64,000 nucleotides of DNA from RYN-230 sp963782185. GTDB lineage: Bacteria; Actinomycetota; Actinomycetes; Streptosporangiales; Streptosporangiaceae. A program made the translations under genes and the position numbers. Below are positions 9,154 through 17,285 of the stretch, one piece after another; positions within the stretch are counted from its first letter, which is position 1; the number at the start of each line of letters is the position of its first letter. The notes below the pieces were generated by a model. That model was given only the letters and a program-made list of their open reading frames with translations. It was not told the DNA's origin and did no database searches. The stretch covers positions 62,001 to 126,000 of the forward strand of contig CAWAJB010000029.1 in the NCBI GenBank assembly GCA_963782185.1, read 5' to 3'.

Positions 9154-10170
9154 TCAGCGCACCGCGTCCGGCGGCGGCACCGGGTGGTCCACCGAGTACC
9201 GCTCGATGATGGCCCCCTCGACGCTCTCGCCCATCGCCGCGCCGGCCAGCGCGAGGTTCGCGGCCCGGTCGCCCCGGTACAGGACGGTGACCACGATCAC
9301 GCCGACCGCCAGCCAGCCGAGCACGATGAACGGCGCCAGCGACACCGGCCAGGCCGGCAGCGGATTGACCGAGTAGTACACGACGACGGCGAGCGCGACG
9401 ATCCCGACGGCCGGGACGAGCAGGTGCTTGGCCCAGCTGAACTCGTCGCGGTGCTCCCGCCGGTAGAAGACAAACAGCCCGATGTTGGACACCACGTAGA
9501 CGAAGGCCAGCGCGAACGTGAACCACGTGCCGGTCACGTTGTAGACGTTCGCCACGCCGATGGCCAGCGGGAGGACCAGGCCGAGCAGGATGTTGATGCC
9601 GGTCTGGAGGCCGATCGCGTAGGTCGGCGTGTTGTACCGGGGGTGGACCCTGGTCAGTACCGACGGCAGCGCCCTGGCCCGGGCCATCCCGTAGAGGAAC
9701 CGGGTGGACGCGTTCGTGCACGCGATGGACACCGCGATGGCCGAGTTGAACAGCGCGAACAGCACGATCAGCCAGCCGGCCCCCCAGTACTGCTTGCCCA
9801 GCACGAACGAGGGCAGCACCGGGGAACTGGCGAACGAGCCGAGCCGGCTGGTACCCCAGCCGGTGATCTGCCCCCAGGACACCACGACGAGGAAGATGCC
9901 CAGGATGACGATGGAGCCGAGGGCGGCGCGCGGGATGTTGCGCTTGGGGTTGAGGCTCTCCTCGGCGAGCGGGGCGGCCGCGTCCCAGCCGGTGATGGCG
10001 AAGATGGCGAACACCACGCCCAGGAACAGCCCGTGCGCGTTCCCCAGGTGCCCGGCCGTGGTGAGCCAGTGCAGGTTCAGGCCGCCCGGCCCGGGGTTGG
10101 CCAGCCCCCACAGGCCGAGGGCGAGCACGATGACGCCCTCGATGATGCCCAGCCAGATCAGCTGACTCAT
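9154..10170 (-). CDS. APC-family amino acid permease, N-terminally truncated
   Basis: 338 residues matching only the second two thirds of an APC transporter. The first residues (IEGVIVLALGLWGLANPGPG) align with the middle of the intact permease at 28671 (IEIVIMVALAFTGLASPGPG), so about 175 residues and the first five or so membrane helices, including the substrate-binding unwound helix 1, are absent. Seven or so helices remain, with the conserved FAITGWDAAAPLAEES loop. Its ATG overlaps the stop of the upstream aldolase gene as ATGA, so it looks translationally coupled even though it is unlikely to transport. It is the last gene of the Rpe-to-permease operon. It may be a deletion product. Confidence 0.78.
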   Translation of the reverse strand: MSQLIWLGIIEGVIVLALGLWGLANPGPGGLNLHWLTTAGHLGNAHGLFLGVVFAIFAITGWDAAAPLAEESLNPKRNIPRAALGSIVILGIFLVVVSWGQITGWGTSRLGSFASSPVLPSFVLGKQYWGAGWLIVLFALFNSAIAVSIACTNASTRFLYGMARARALPSVLTRVHPRYNTPTYAIGLQTGINILLGLVLPLAIGVANVYNVTGTWFTFALAFVYVVSNIGLFVFYRREHRDEFSWAKHLLVPAVGIVALAVVVYYSVNPLPAWPVSLAPFIVLGWLAVGVIVVTVLYRGDRAANLALAGAAMGESVEGAIIERYSVDHPVPPPDAVR

Positions 10171-11081
10171 GTAGCCCGCGCCTGCGCCAGTGCCCGTGGC
10201 ATCGTCCTTGCCTGCGGGCGCACGAACTCCTCGTACGCCTCCTCGGGTTGCGCGGATTCATGCACGACGGCCGCGACGGCGCGGATCATCGCTTCGGGGT
10301 ACTCGCTCTGGAAGATGTTGCGGCCCATGTCGACGCCCGCCGCGCCCGCCGCGACGGCCTGGTAGGCCATGGCCAGGGCGTCCCGTTCGGGCAGCTTCTT
10401 CCCGCCCGCCATCACCAGAGGTACCGGGCAGGCCGCCGCGACCGTGTCGAAGTCCTCGGCGCAGTAGTAGGTCTTGACGACGTGCGCGCCGAGCTCGGCG
10501 CAGATCCGGGTGGCCAGCCGCAGGTAGCGCGCGTCCCGGGTCAGTTCCTTGCCCACGGCGGTGACGGCGAGGACCGGGATCCCGTACCGCTGCCCCTGGT
10601 CCACCAGCCGGGTCATGTTGTGCACCGACTGGGTCTCGAACTGCCCGCCGATGAAGACCTGGACGGCGACGGCGCACGCGTTGATCCGGGTGGCGTCCTC
10701 CATGCTCACCGCGATCTGCTCGTCGGACAGATCGCGCAGGATGCTGGGGCCGCCGCTGGCCCGCAGCACGATGGGCGCGCCCGAGGCGGGCGGGATCGTG
10801 GACCGGACCATGCCCCGGGTGGTCATCAGCGCGTCGGCGTAGCGCAGCAGCGGCAGGATCGACAGGTCGACCCGCTCCAGGCCGGTGGTGGGGCCCTGGA
10901 AGTACCCGTGGTCGATGGCGAGCATCACGGTCCGGCTCGTGGCGGGACGGAAGATCCGGGCCAGTCGGCTCTGCATGCCCCAGTCCAGGCTGCCGCAGCC
11001 CTTGAGCGGGAACACAGTAGCGGGCGCGGGCACCGAGGGCTGGAAACGGGCGCCGCTGGTGGCATCGTCGGTGTCGGCCAT
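10167..11081 (-). CDS. LsrF/DeoC-type class I aldolase
   Basis: 304 residues. It resembles LsrF, the thiolase/aldolase that splits phosphorylated AI-2-derived 3-hydroxy-2,4-pentadione-5-phosphate, and related class I fructose-bisphosphate aldolases. Key segments are AIDHGYFQGPTTGLE (55-69), the Schiff-base lysine in VKTYYC (K203) and the phosphate-binding AGGKKLPE (225-232). Start ATG 11081 has GGGAG upstream. It follows the LsrK-like kinase gene by 113 bp in the same direction, so the pair probably phosphorylates and then cleaves one ketose-like substrate. There is no LsrG and no Lsr ABC importer nearby, so AI-2 itself is not necessarily the substrate. Confidence 0.83.
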   Translation of the reverse strand: MADTDDATSGARFQPSVPAPATVFPLKGCGSLDWGMQSRLARIFRPATSRTVMLAIDHGYFQGPTTGLERVDLSILPLLRYADALMTTRGMVRSTIPPASGAPIVLRASGGPSILRDLSDEQIAVSMEDATRINACAVAVQVFIGGQFETQSVHNMTRLVDQGQRYGIPVLAVTAVGKELTRDARYLRLATRICAELGAHVVKTYYCAEDFDTVAAACPVPLVMAGGKKLPERDALAMAYQAVAAGAAGVDMGRNIFQSEYPEAMIRAVAAVVHESAQPEEAYEEFVRPQARTMPRALAQARAT

Positions 11082-11194
11082 GGTCAGTCTCCCGGGGTGC
11101 TGGTCTGGCGGCTGGTGTCGGCTGCAGGCTGGTGGGGTCTGGGTGGGCGTCAGGTACTGGTCCGGGCCGGGTCGGGGTGGGCCAGGGCCCGCCG

Positions 11195-12754
11195 CTAGGC
11201 ACCCGCCGCCCGCCACAGCGGGCTGAGCAGGCCGTCTTCGGAGATGCCGAGCATCCGGGCGTAGATCTCGCGCCAGGCCGGGTACCGCTCGTCGTAGCGG
11301 GCCACGGCGCCGGGGTCCGGCTCGTAGCTGGCACCCCGGCGGCGCAGCTCCGGCCGCAGGTCGTCGAGGCTGGCGTAGCTGCCCGCGCCGAGGCCGGCGC
11401 ACAGTGCGGCGCCGAGCGCGCTGCTCTCGGTGACCACCGGCACGTGCACGGGCACGCCGAGCACGTCGGCCATGATCTGCGGCCACAGCCGCCCCTTGGC
11501 CGCGCCTCCGGTGAACGTGACCTCCCCGAAGTGCAGCCCGGTCAGCTCGGTGATGATGTCCCGGTGTCCCCGGGCGACGTAGGCCCCCGCTTCCTCGATG
11601 GCCCGGATGCAGGCGCCCCGGCCGCTGGCCGCCGGGTGGCCGAGGTCGAATCCGGCGAACGCCGGGCTGGCGTGCACCCAGCGCCGCGCGTTCATCAGGT
11701 TCGACATGATCGCGACCACCCCGCCGGACCCCGCCGGGACCTGCGCGGCCGCCTCCTCCATGACCACGTACGGGTCCACGCCGCGGCGCCGGGCGGCGGC
11801 GACCTCGGTGTCGCAGAACGCGTCGCGGAACCATCGCATGCTCATGCCGCAGTAGAAGCCGATCCCCTCCAGCATCCACTGGCCCGGCGTGACGTGGCAG
11901 AGCGTGCGCAACCGGGCCTGCGGGTCGATGAGCGGCTCGGGCAGCAGCACGGTGTTCTGCCAGAAGGTGCCCGCGACCACGGTGTACTCACCGGGGGCCG
12001 TACCCGCCCCGAGCAGCCCCAGCTGGGTGTCGGCGCCGCCCGCCACCACCGGGGTACCGGCCCGCAGCCCGGTCTGCCCGGCGGCCGCCGGGGTAACCCG
12101 GCCGACCACGGTGCCGGGGTCCGCCACCGGGGGCAGCACGCCGGCCGGCAGCCCGCTCAGCGCCGGGATCGACGCCGACCAAGTCCGCTGGGCGAGCGTG
12201 AACATCCCCGAGCTGGAGCCGCAGGACGGCTCGGTGACCTGTGCCCCCGACAGCCGGTAGACAATCCAGTCGCTGAGCATGCCCAGGCTGGCCGTGGCGT
12301 CCAGGATGTCCGGGCGGTGCCGGGCCAGCCAGCGCAGCCGCGCCGGCGTGGTGATGGACACCCAGTCGCCCGCCTCGGCGTAGATCTTCTCGGCCGCGCC
12401 CTCACGGACCAGGTCCGCCGCTTCCTCCGCCGACCGGCTGTCCACGTTCGGGCAGGCCCAGATCTCGCGCCCGGCCCGGTCGTACAGGACCACGCCCTCG
12501 CGCATGCTGGTGGCGGCGACCGCCGCGACGTCGGCGCCGGAGGCGCCCGCGGCCCGCAGCGCGTCCTGGACACAGGCGGCGATCGCGCGCCAGCCGCCCT
12601 GGACGTCGAAGTCCTGGCCGCCCGGTACCCCGGGAGGCTCGTGGTGCGCCCACTCGCGCACCGAGACCCCAGCCTGCTGCCCGGCCTCGGTGAACAGCAC
12701 GGCGCGGCAGCTGCCGGTGCCCGCGTCGATGGCGAGCAGGTAGCGGCTCGTCAT
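11195..12754 (-). CDS. FGGY carbohydrate kinase, LsrK (autoinducer-2 kinase)-like
   Basis: 519 residues with both ATPase lobes of the FGGY/ASKHA fold: phosphate 1 motif LAIDAGTGSCRAVLF at 7-21, the mid-protein VVAGGADTQLGLLG, and the C-terminal TFTGGAAKGRLWPQIMADVLG with VPVVTESSALGAALCAG. The catalytic Asp of the family fits D248 or so in GGADTQ. LsrK phosphorylates the linear form of AI-2; relatives act on pentuloses and erythritol. The start overlaps the stop of the dehydrogenase gene (ATGA). A second kinase of this type is encoded at 34176, suggesting two steps or two related substrates. Confidence 0.86.
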   Translation of the reverse strand: MTSRYLLAIDAGTGSCRAVLFTEAGQQAGVSVREWAHHEPPGVPGGQDFDVQGGWRAIAACVQDALRAAGASGADVAAVAATSMREGVVLYDRAGREIWACPNVDSRSAEEAADLVREGAAEKIYAEAGDWVSITTPARLRWLARHRPDILDATASLGMLSDWIVYRLSGAQVTEPSCGSSSGMFTLAQRTWSASIPALSGLPAGVLPPVADPGTVVGRVTPAAAGQTGLRAGTPVVAGGADTQLGLLGAGTAPGEYTVVAGTFWQNTVLLPEPLIDPQARLRTLCHVTPGQWMLEGIGFYCGMSMRWFRDAFCDTEVAAARRRGVDPYVVMEEAAAQVPAGSGGVVAIMSNLMNARRWVHASPAFAGFDLGHPAASGRGACIRAIEEAGAYVARGHRDIITELTGLHFGEVTFTGGAAKGRLWPQIMADVLGVPVHVPVVTESSALGAALCAGLGAGSYASLDDLRPELRRRGASYEPDPGAVARYDERYPAWREIYARMLGISEDGLLSPLWRAAGA

Positions 12755-13818
12755 GTGATCGCACTCCCGGCGTGCAGCACCTGCGGGTTCACCACGTCGG
12801 CGGGTACCCGCCCGGCCACCAGGCTGGCCACCGCGGCCACCGCGCGGCGGGCGCCGCGGGCCAGCGTCTCCACCGTAGCCCCGCCGATGTGCGGGGTGAC
12901 CAGCACGTTCGGCGCGTCCAGCAGCGGGTGGCGGGTCCCGGCGGCCGGGCGCTCCAGCACGTCCAGGGCCGCTCCGGCCAGCGTCCCCTTCTCCAGCGCC
13001 GCCGCCAGGGCGTCCTCATCGACCAGCGACTCACGGGCCGTGTTGATGAAGTAGGCCCCCGGGCGCATCCGGGCGAACTGGGGATGGGAGAACATGTGCC
13101 GGTTCTCCGGCGTGGCCCGGGCGTGCAGCGACACGATGCCGGACCGGGCCAGCAGGGTGTCCAGGGAGACCGGGCCGACGCCGCCGGGGGCCTCGGTGAC
13201 CAGCGGGTCGTAGGCGAGGACGGTGAAGCCGAGTGCCCGCGCCCGCTCGGCCACGTCGCGGCCGACCCGGCCCAGGCCGACCAGGCCGAGGGTGACGCTG
13301 GCGGCCTCCTGGCCGAAGTACTCGCTCCCCTCGAACGCGGACTCCGCGAACGCGCCCCGGCGGAGCAGGTCGGAACTGGCCCGCGGGACCATGCGGATGA
13401 GCAGCAGCGCGAACGCGATGGTGAGCTCGGCGACCGCTTCCGCGTTCTTGCCCGGGGTGCTGACCACCGGGATGCCGCGGTCGGTCGCCGCGGTTACGTC
13501 CACGTTCACGGGGCCGCCGCGGGCGCAGCAGACCAGCCGCAGCCGCGCGGCGTCGAGCACCTCGGAGCTGACCGGCGCGCCGTGCACGATGAGGACGTCG
13601 TGCCCGGCCACCGCCCGGGCGACGTCGGCCGGGTCGCCGACGTATTCGCGGAGCCGGTGCTCCGACGTGGTGCGCGGCGGTGCTGACGCCACCCCCTCGA
13701 TCTGAATCGAGGTCACATCCACCTCGGCGCCGAGCCGCGCCAGCGGCTCCGCGTAGGCGGACAAGGGCATGTATGGATCGCCGATCACCAGGACACGCAC
13801 GGGGTCCGGCCTGCCCAT
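12751..13818 (-). CDS. D-isomer-specific 2-hydroxyacid dehydrogenase
   Basis: 355 residues. NAD(P)-binding motif VGLGRVGRDV in the middle, then the typical INTARESLVDEDALAAALE. The catalytic triad of the family is visible as Arg in CCARGGPVNVD, Glu in ALDVLERPA and His in TPHIGG. It oxidises or reduces a 2-hydroxy acid, such as a phosphoglycerate-like or aldonic acid. In this operon (epimerase, VOC, this enzyme, kinase, aldolase) it probably oxidises the sugar acid before or after phosphorylation. Start ATG 13818 has only a weak ribosome site. Confidence 0.86.
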   Translation of the reverse strand: MGRPDPVRVLVIGDPYMPLSAYAEPLARLGAEVDVTSIQIEGVASAPPRTTSEHRLREYVGDPADVARAVAGHDVLIVHGAPVSSEVLDAARLRLVCCARGGPVNVDVTAATDRGIPVVSTPGKNAEAVAELTIAFALLLIRMVPRASSDLLRRGAFAESAFEGSEYFGQEAASVTLGLVGLGRVGRDVAERARALGFTVLAYDPLVTEAPGGVGPVSLDTLLARSGIVSLHARATPENRHMFSHPQFARMRPGAYFINTARESLVDEDALAAALEKGTLAGAALDVLERPAAGTRHPLLDAPNVLVTPHIGGATVETLARGARRAVAAVASLVAGRVPADVVNPQVLHAGSAIT

Positions 13819-13844
13819 GGGACTGTGCCTCTGGGGACGATGGC

Positions 13845-14363
13845 TCACGGGAAGACGTACGTGGGCTCGAGGTCGATCGCGTGCCCGCTGCCGGATTCCA
13901 GGACGAACTTGAGCAGCGGGGAGGTGTCCAGGTAGTAGAACTCGATGGACTCCCCGATCCGCCCGCCCATCAGGATCTCCGCGCCGCGCTCGGACCAGTG
14001 CTTCTTGAGCGCCTCGCTGTCCTCGGTGGAGTGCTTCATGCACGCGATGTGCTGCACGCCCTCGCCGTGGGTGTCCAGGAATTCCTGGTAGATGCTGGGG
14101 CCGCTGACCGGCTGGATGAGCTCGAAGCCGAGGCCGTTCACCGACGTCTCGGCGCCGATCATGCGGTATTCCGTCCTCTCGCCGCGCACCACGGTGTCGT
14201 GCAGCAGCGGCGGCTTGTAATCGAACACGCTCCACGGTCCCCAGCCGAGGTTCTCGGTGTAGGACCGCAGCGCGGATTCCATGTCGGCCACGACCACCGC
14301 GATCTGGGTGATGGTCATCGGGACCGGGGGGGCCACGATGCGCGCGCCGTTACTGCCTGCCAT
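13845..14363 (-). CDS. VOC/glyoxalase-superfamily protein
   Basis: 172 residues with the paired beta-alpha-beta-beta-beta modules of the vicinal oxygen chelate fold. ITQIAVVVADMESALRSYTE opens module 1 and GVQHIACMKHSTED opens module 2. Candidate metal ligands include the His in HIACMKH and the Glu in GFELIQ and SIEFYYLD. It resembles methylmalonyl-CoA-epimerase-like and lactoylglutathione-lyase-like members acting on 2-oxo or enediolate compounds. It overlaps the upstream epimerase gene by 14 bp and lies 26 bp before the dehydrogenase start, so it belongs to the same sugar-acid operon, perhaps as an isomerase (inference). Confidence 0.78.
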   Translation of the reverse strand: MAGSNGARIVAPPVPMTITQIAVVVADMESALRSYTENLGWGPWSVFDYKPPLLHDTVVRGERTEYRMIGAETSVNGLGFELIQPVSGPSIYQEFLDTHGEGVQHIACMKHSTEDSEALKKHWSERGAEILMGGRIGESIEFYYLDTSPLLKFVLESGSGHAIDLEPTYVFP

Positions 14364-15090
14364 CTGCTACCTCCTGGATCGAGCCCGCAGGCTGAACGTG
14401 GAGCAATGCCCGGGTGATGACTTCAAGGTTGTCGGCCGGGGTCCGGCCCTGGTCAGCGGAGCGGCGTGAGCCGAAGATCGCGCTGCCGCTGACCAGCACG
14501 TCGATGTCCCAGCTGGCCATCTCGCCCGCGTTGGCCAGGCTGACCCCGCCGTCCACGCCCACCAGCACGTCCGCGCCGGCCTGGGCGGCGAGCTCGCGGA
14601 CGGCCGTCACCCGGCGGCGGGTGTTGGCCGCGGGGAGCTGGCCGGACCAGCCGGGGTTGACCGCGAGCACCAGGATCAGGTCGGCCAGCTCGAGGACCGG
14701 CTCCACCGCCTGCACCGGCGTGCCCGGGTTGATCGCCACGCCGCGCAGGAAGGAGCGCGGCTCCCCGGCCAGCTGCGTCATCTCCTGCAGCGTGCGGTGC
14801 AGGTGCCGGGTGGCCTCGGCGTGCACGGTGATGACCGACGCCCCCGCCGCCGCGATGCCCGGCACCAGCCGGCGGGGCTCCTCGACCATCAGGTGCGCGT
14901 CCACCGGCAGGCCGGTCGAGGCGACCGCCGCCACGAACGCCGGGCCCACGGTGAGCTGCGGGCAGAACGCGCCGTCCATCACGTCCACGTGCGCCCAGGC
15001 GGCCGTGCCGCGGAGGATGTCCAGCTCCGCACCCAGCCGGGTCAGGTCGGCGGTGATCACTCCGGCGCTCAGGCGGGGAACGGTCACCAC
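14350..15090 (-). CDS. rpe: Ribulose-phosphate 3-epimerase-family protein
   Basis: About 246 residues forming a TIM barrel of the Rpe family, which interconverts D-ribulose 5-phosphate and D-xylulose 5-phosphate or related ketose phosphates (AlsE, SgcE types). Visible motifs are SAGVITADLTRLGAEL, HVDVMDGAFCPQLTVGP, DAHLMVEEP, LAVNPGWSGQ and VGVDGGVSLAN, carrying the metal-binding His and Asp residues. GTG 15090 is chosen because GGAGGGGAGG precedes it. As first gene of the operon behind a SorC-type site and next to a kinase and aldolase, it more likely serves this catabolic route than the general pentose phosphate pathway. Confidence 0.84.
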   Translation of the reverse strand: MVTVPRLSAGVITADLTRLGAELDILRGTAAWAHVDVMDGAFCPQLTVGPAFVAAVASTGLPVDAHLMVEEPRRLVPGIAAAGASVITVHAEATRHLHRTLQEMTQLAGEPRSFLRGVAINPGTPVQAVEPVLELADLILVLAVNPGWSGQLPAANTRRRVTAVRELAAQAGADVLVGVDGGVSLANAGEMASWDIDVLVSGSAIFGSRRSADQGRTPADNLEVITRALLHVQPAGSIQEVADGRQ

Positions 15091-15114
15091 GGGCCCGCCT
15101 CCCCTCCGCCGATG

Positions 15115-15145
15115 GAGCATTCGCTCAACTGGTGCGCATATGCTC
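15115..15145. promoter_or_regulatory. SorC-type operator candidate upstream of the rpe-kinase-aldolase operon
   Basis: GAGC-ATTC-GCTC followed by 15 bases and a third GCTC. The same architecture and exact spacings occur at 17081, 25510 and (with one degenerate half-site) 28591. It lies 25-55 bp upstream of the rpe start. See the findings. Confidence 0.65.
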
Positions 15146-15238
15146 GCGTGGAAGAAGTATCGGCCTGCAGACTAGCCTTGGCAAGGCCCTGACCGGGAAT
15201 TTCCCGGTACGGGCCGGAGGCGCCCCGGCCGGGGCGGG

Positions 15239-16210
15239 TCAGCCCCGCTGCAGCTCGAGCAGGCGCAGCGCGACGAGCTCGTTCGTCACCAGGACATCGA
15301 GGAACCCGCCGCGCAGGGCGCCGAGGATGGCCTCTGTCTTGTGCAGCCCGCCGGCCACGCCGACGACCTTGGGGATGGAGGCCAGGTCGGACAGCTCGAT
15401 GCCGATCCGCCGGTCGTGGATGGGGAGGCTGACCACCTGGCCGTCGCTGTCGAAGAACTGGCCGAGGATGTCGCCCACGACACCGCGGTCACGCAGCTGG
15501 CGCACGTCGTCCGCGGCCAGGTAACCCATCTGCACGATGGTCGCGTCAGCGGCAGGCGTGCCCACCCCGACGATGGCCTGGTCCACGCCGCACGCCTGGG
15601 TGAGCACCTGCTGGATGGCCGGCTCGGCCTTGAGTGCCGCGGCCAGCTTCGGCGTGGACGCCACGATGGGGGTCGGGATGATGCTGGCCGTGGCGGCCTC
15701 CGGCTCGGCGCTGCCTTCGCCCTTGGACGACAGGATGGTCTGCAGGTAGCCCTCGACGCCGCCGGTCAGCGTGACCATGTGCACGGGGCCGACGGCGCCG
15801 AAGTTGGTCGAGGCGATGACCCGGGAGACCGTCTCCCCCCAGCCGACGCCGAGGGAGCCGCCGGGGCGCAGGTGGGTGCTCATGAACTGGGCCCCGCCCA
15901 GCCCCAGCCGGGCGTTCAGCACGTGGTGGTCGGCGGGCTCCTTGTCATGATCCGGGACGACCAGCGCCTCGGTCAGGTCGAAGGTGCGCCGCAGCTCGCT
16001 GCTGACCTCGAACGCGTCGAGGTGGTCCGCGTTCAGGTTGATCGAGACCAGGCCCTCCTTGCGGGCCCGGTCCAGCATGCGCCCGACCGACGCCCGGGAT
16101 ACCGACAGCCGCCGGGCGATCTCGTCCTGGGTCAGCTCGTCCTTGTAGTAGAACCAGGCCACCCGGAGCAGCAGCTCCTCCGCCCCCGACCTGCTGTCAA
16201 CGGTGCTCAT
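15239..16210 (-). CDS. SorC/LsrR-family sugar-responsive transcriptional regulator
   Basis: 323 residues. N-terminal helix-turn-helix (LTQDEIARRLSVSRASVGRM at about 25-44) and a C-terminal SorC effector domain with LGVGWGETVSRVIAST, which forms the phosphosugar site in this family (DeoR of Bacillus, LsrR, CggR). Members bind phosphorylated ligands such as kinase products, which fits the two FGGY kinases in the island. It is 26 bp downstream of the SDR gene in the same direction, and the operator-like element at 17081 precedes that pair, so autoregulation is likely. I infer that it is the regulator of all four matching sites. Confidence 0.88.
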   Translation of the reverse strand: MSTVDSRSGAEELLLRVAWFYYKDELTQDEIARRLSVSRASVGRMLDRARKEGLVSINLNADHLDAFEVSSELRRTFDLTEALVVPDHDKEPADHHVLNARLGLGGAQFMSTHLRPGGSLGVGWGETVSRVIASTNFGAVGPVHMVTLTGGVEGYLQTILSSKGEGSAEPEAATASIIPTPIVASTPKLAAALKAEPAIQQVLTQACGVDQAIVGVGTPAADATIVQMGYLAADDVRQLRDRGVVGDILGQFFDSDGQVVSLPIHDRRIGIELSDLASIPKVVGVAGGLHKTEAILGALRGGFLDVLVTNELVALRLLELQRG

Positions 16211-16236
16211 CGGTAACCCCTGTTCCCCGCATTCCC

Positions 16237-17037
16237 CTATTCACGGTCGATCACCTGGCCGCCATCCAGCGGGATCACCGCGCCAGTCAGGAAGGACGCC
16301 GCCGGGCTCAGGAGCAGCATTATCCAGAGCGCAACTTCCTCCGGGGTGCCGATCCGGCCGAGCGGGACCTGGCCGCCGAGCCAGCGGTAAGCCTCGTCCA
16401 GGTCCTCCGCCCACGTCGCATGGATAGGCGTGTCGATGGGGCCGGGTGCGATGGCGTTCACCCGCACGCCGAGCGGAGCCAGCTCGCCAGCCAGGGTGCG
16501 GGTCAGGTAGTCGAGCGCCGACTTGGTCATCGCGTACACCGACTGGCCGACCCGGTGCAGCGTGCCCGACGAGGAGCCGATGTTCACCACGGCCCGCACG
16601 CCAGACTCGCGGAGGGCGGGCAGCGCGGCCTGGATCAGGAAGAACGGCGCCCGGACGTTGGTGGCGACGTGCTCGTCGAAGCCGGCCACGTCCCATTCGC
16701 CGAGCGGTTTGTGCCGCACCACGGCGGCGTTGTTGACCAGCCCGTCGATCTGGCCGTAGTGATCCAGGCAGGCCGCCGCGACGTGCTCGGGGCTGGCGGG
16801 ATCGGCCAGGTCGGCGGGCAGGCACAGCGCATCACCGCCCGCGGACCGGATTTTCCCCGCCACCTCGTCCAGCGGGTCCGGGCGCCGGCCGACCAGGACG
16901 ACCCGGGCGCCTGCGGCGCCAAGCTGGCGGGCCGCGGCCGCACCGATGCCGCTGCCCGCCCCGGTCACGATGATGACGGCCCCCGTTAGCCCCGGGTCGG
17001 CCAGGATCTGTGCGGCAGGGTCCGGCAACGCTGCCAT
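16237..17037 (-). CDS. SDR-family NAD(P)-dependent oxidoreductase
   Basis: 266 residues of classical short-chain dehydrogenase. Cofactor motif TGAGSGIGAAAA near 26-37, NNAAVV near 115, catalytic Ser in NIGSSSGT and Tyr/Lys in SVYAMTKSA near 175-183, and the C-terminal GAVIPLDGGQ typical of sugar-alcohol and 3-oxoacyl reductases. The VLVGRR segment after strand 2 hints at NADP preference. It is the first gene of the SDR-sorC pair and is preceded by the operator-like element 44-74 bp upstream. It probably interconverts a hydroxyl and keto group of the island's substrate. Confidence 0.86.
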   Translation of the reverse strand: MAALPDPAAQILADPGLTGAVIIVTGAGSGIGAAAARQLGAAGARVVLVGRRPDPLDEVAGKIRSAGGDALCLPADLADPASPEHVAAACLDHYGQIDGLVNNAAVVRHKPLGEWDVAGFDEHVATNVRAPFFLIQAALPALRESGVRAVVNIGSSSGTLHRVGQSVYAMTKSALDYLTRTLAGELAPLGVRVNAIAPGPIDTPIHATWAEDLDEAYRWLGGQVPLGRIGTPEEVALWIMLLLSPAASFLTGAVIPLDGGQVIDRE

Positions 17038-17080
17038 AGGGACTCCCAGGGAGACGGGGCGCCATGCTCAGCGCCGCTCT

Positions 17081-17111
17081 GAGCGTATGTTAATCAACTG
17101 AGCGTTCGCTC
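17081..17111. promoter_or_regulatory. SorC-type operator candidate upstream of the SDR-sorC operon
   Basis: GAGC, 15 bases, then GAGC-GTTC-GCTC. The core TGAGCGTTCGCTCA (17099-17112) has perfect 6-bp arms. Read on the minus strand it matches the sites at 15115 and 25510 including spacing, and shares TTAACAT in the spacer with the 25510 site. It lies in a 248-bp gene-free stretch (17038-17285). Confidence 0.7.
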
Positions 17112-17285
17112 ATGCCTGTCCGGGCCGGGCGGGATGGCGCGAGTCATGGCACGGCGGGGCCAAGGCAGGCTCGCGAGGTACCGGGGATGAAGCCGACGCC
17201 CGCGTAGGCCGGCTCCCGGCCATCGCCCGCTCATGACTCACGTCCTCCCGTGCCGGGCCGGCCCGGCCGGGCCGGCGGCACTGGC

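Noticed and set aside
9154..15090. Complete AI-2 (lsr) uptake and processing operon
   Set aside because: LsrACDB importer and LsrG are missing and other enzymes are interleaved; only the kinase, aldolase and regulator families match.
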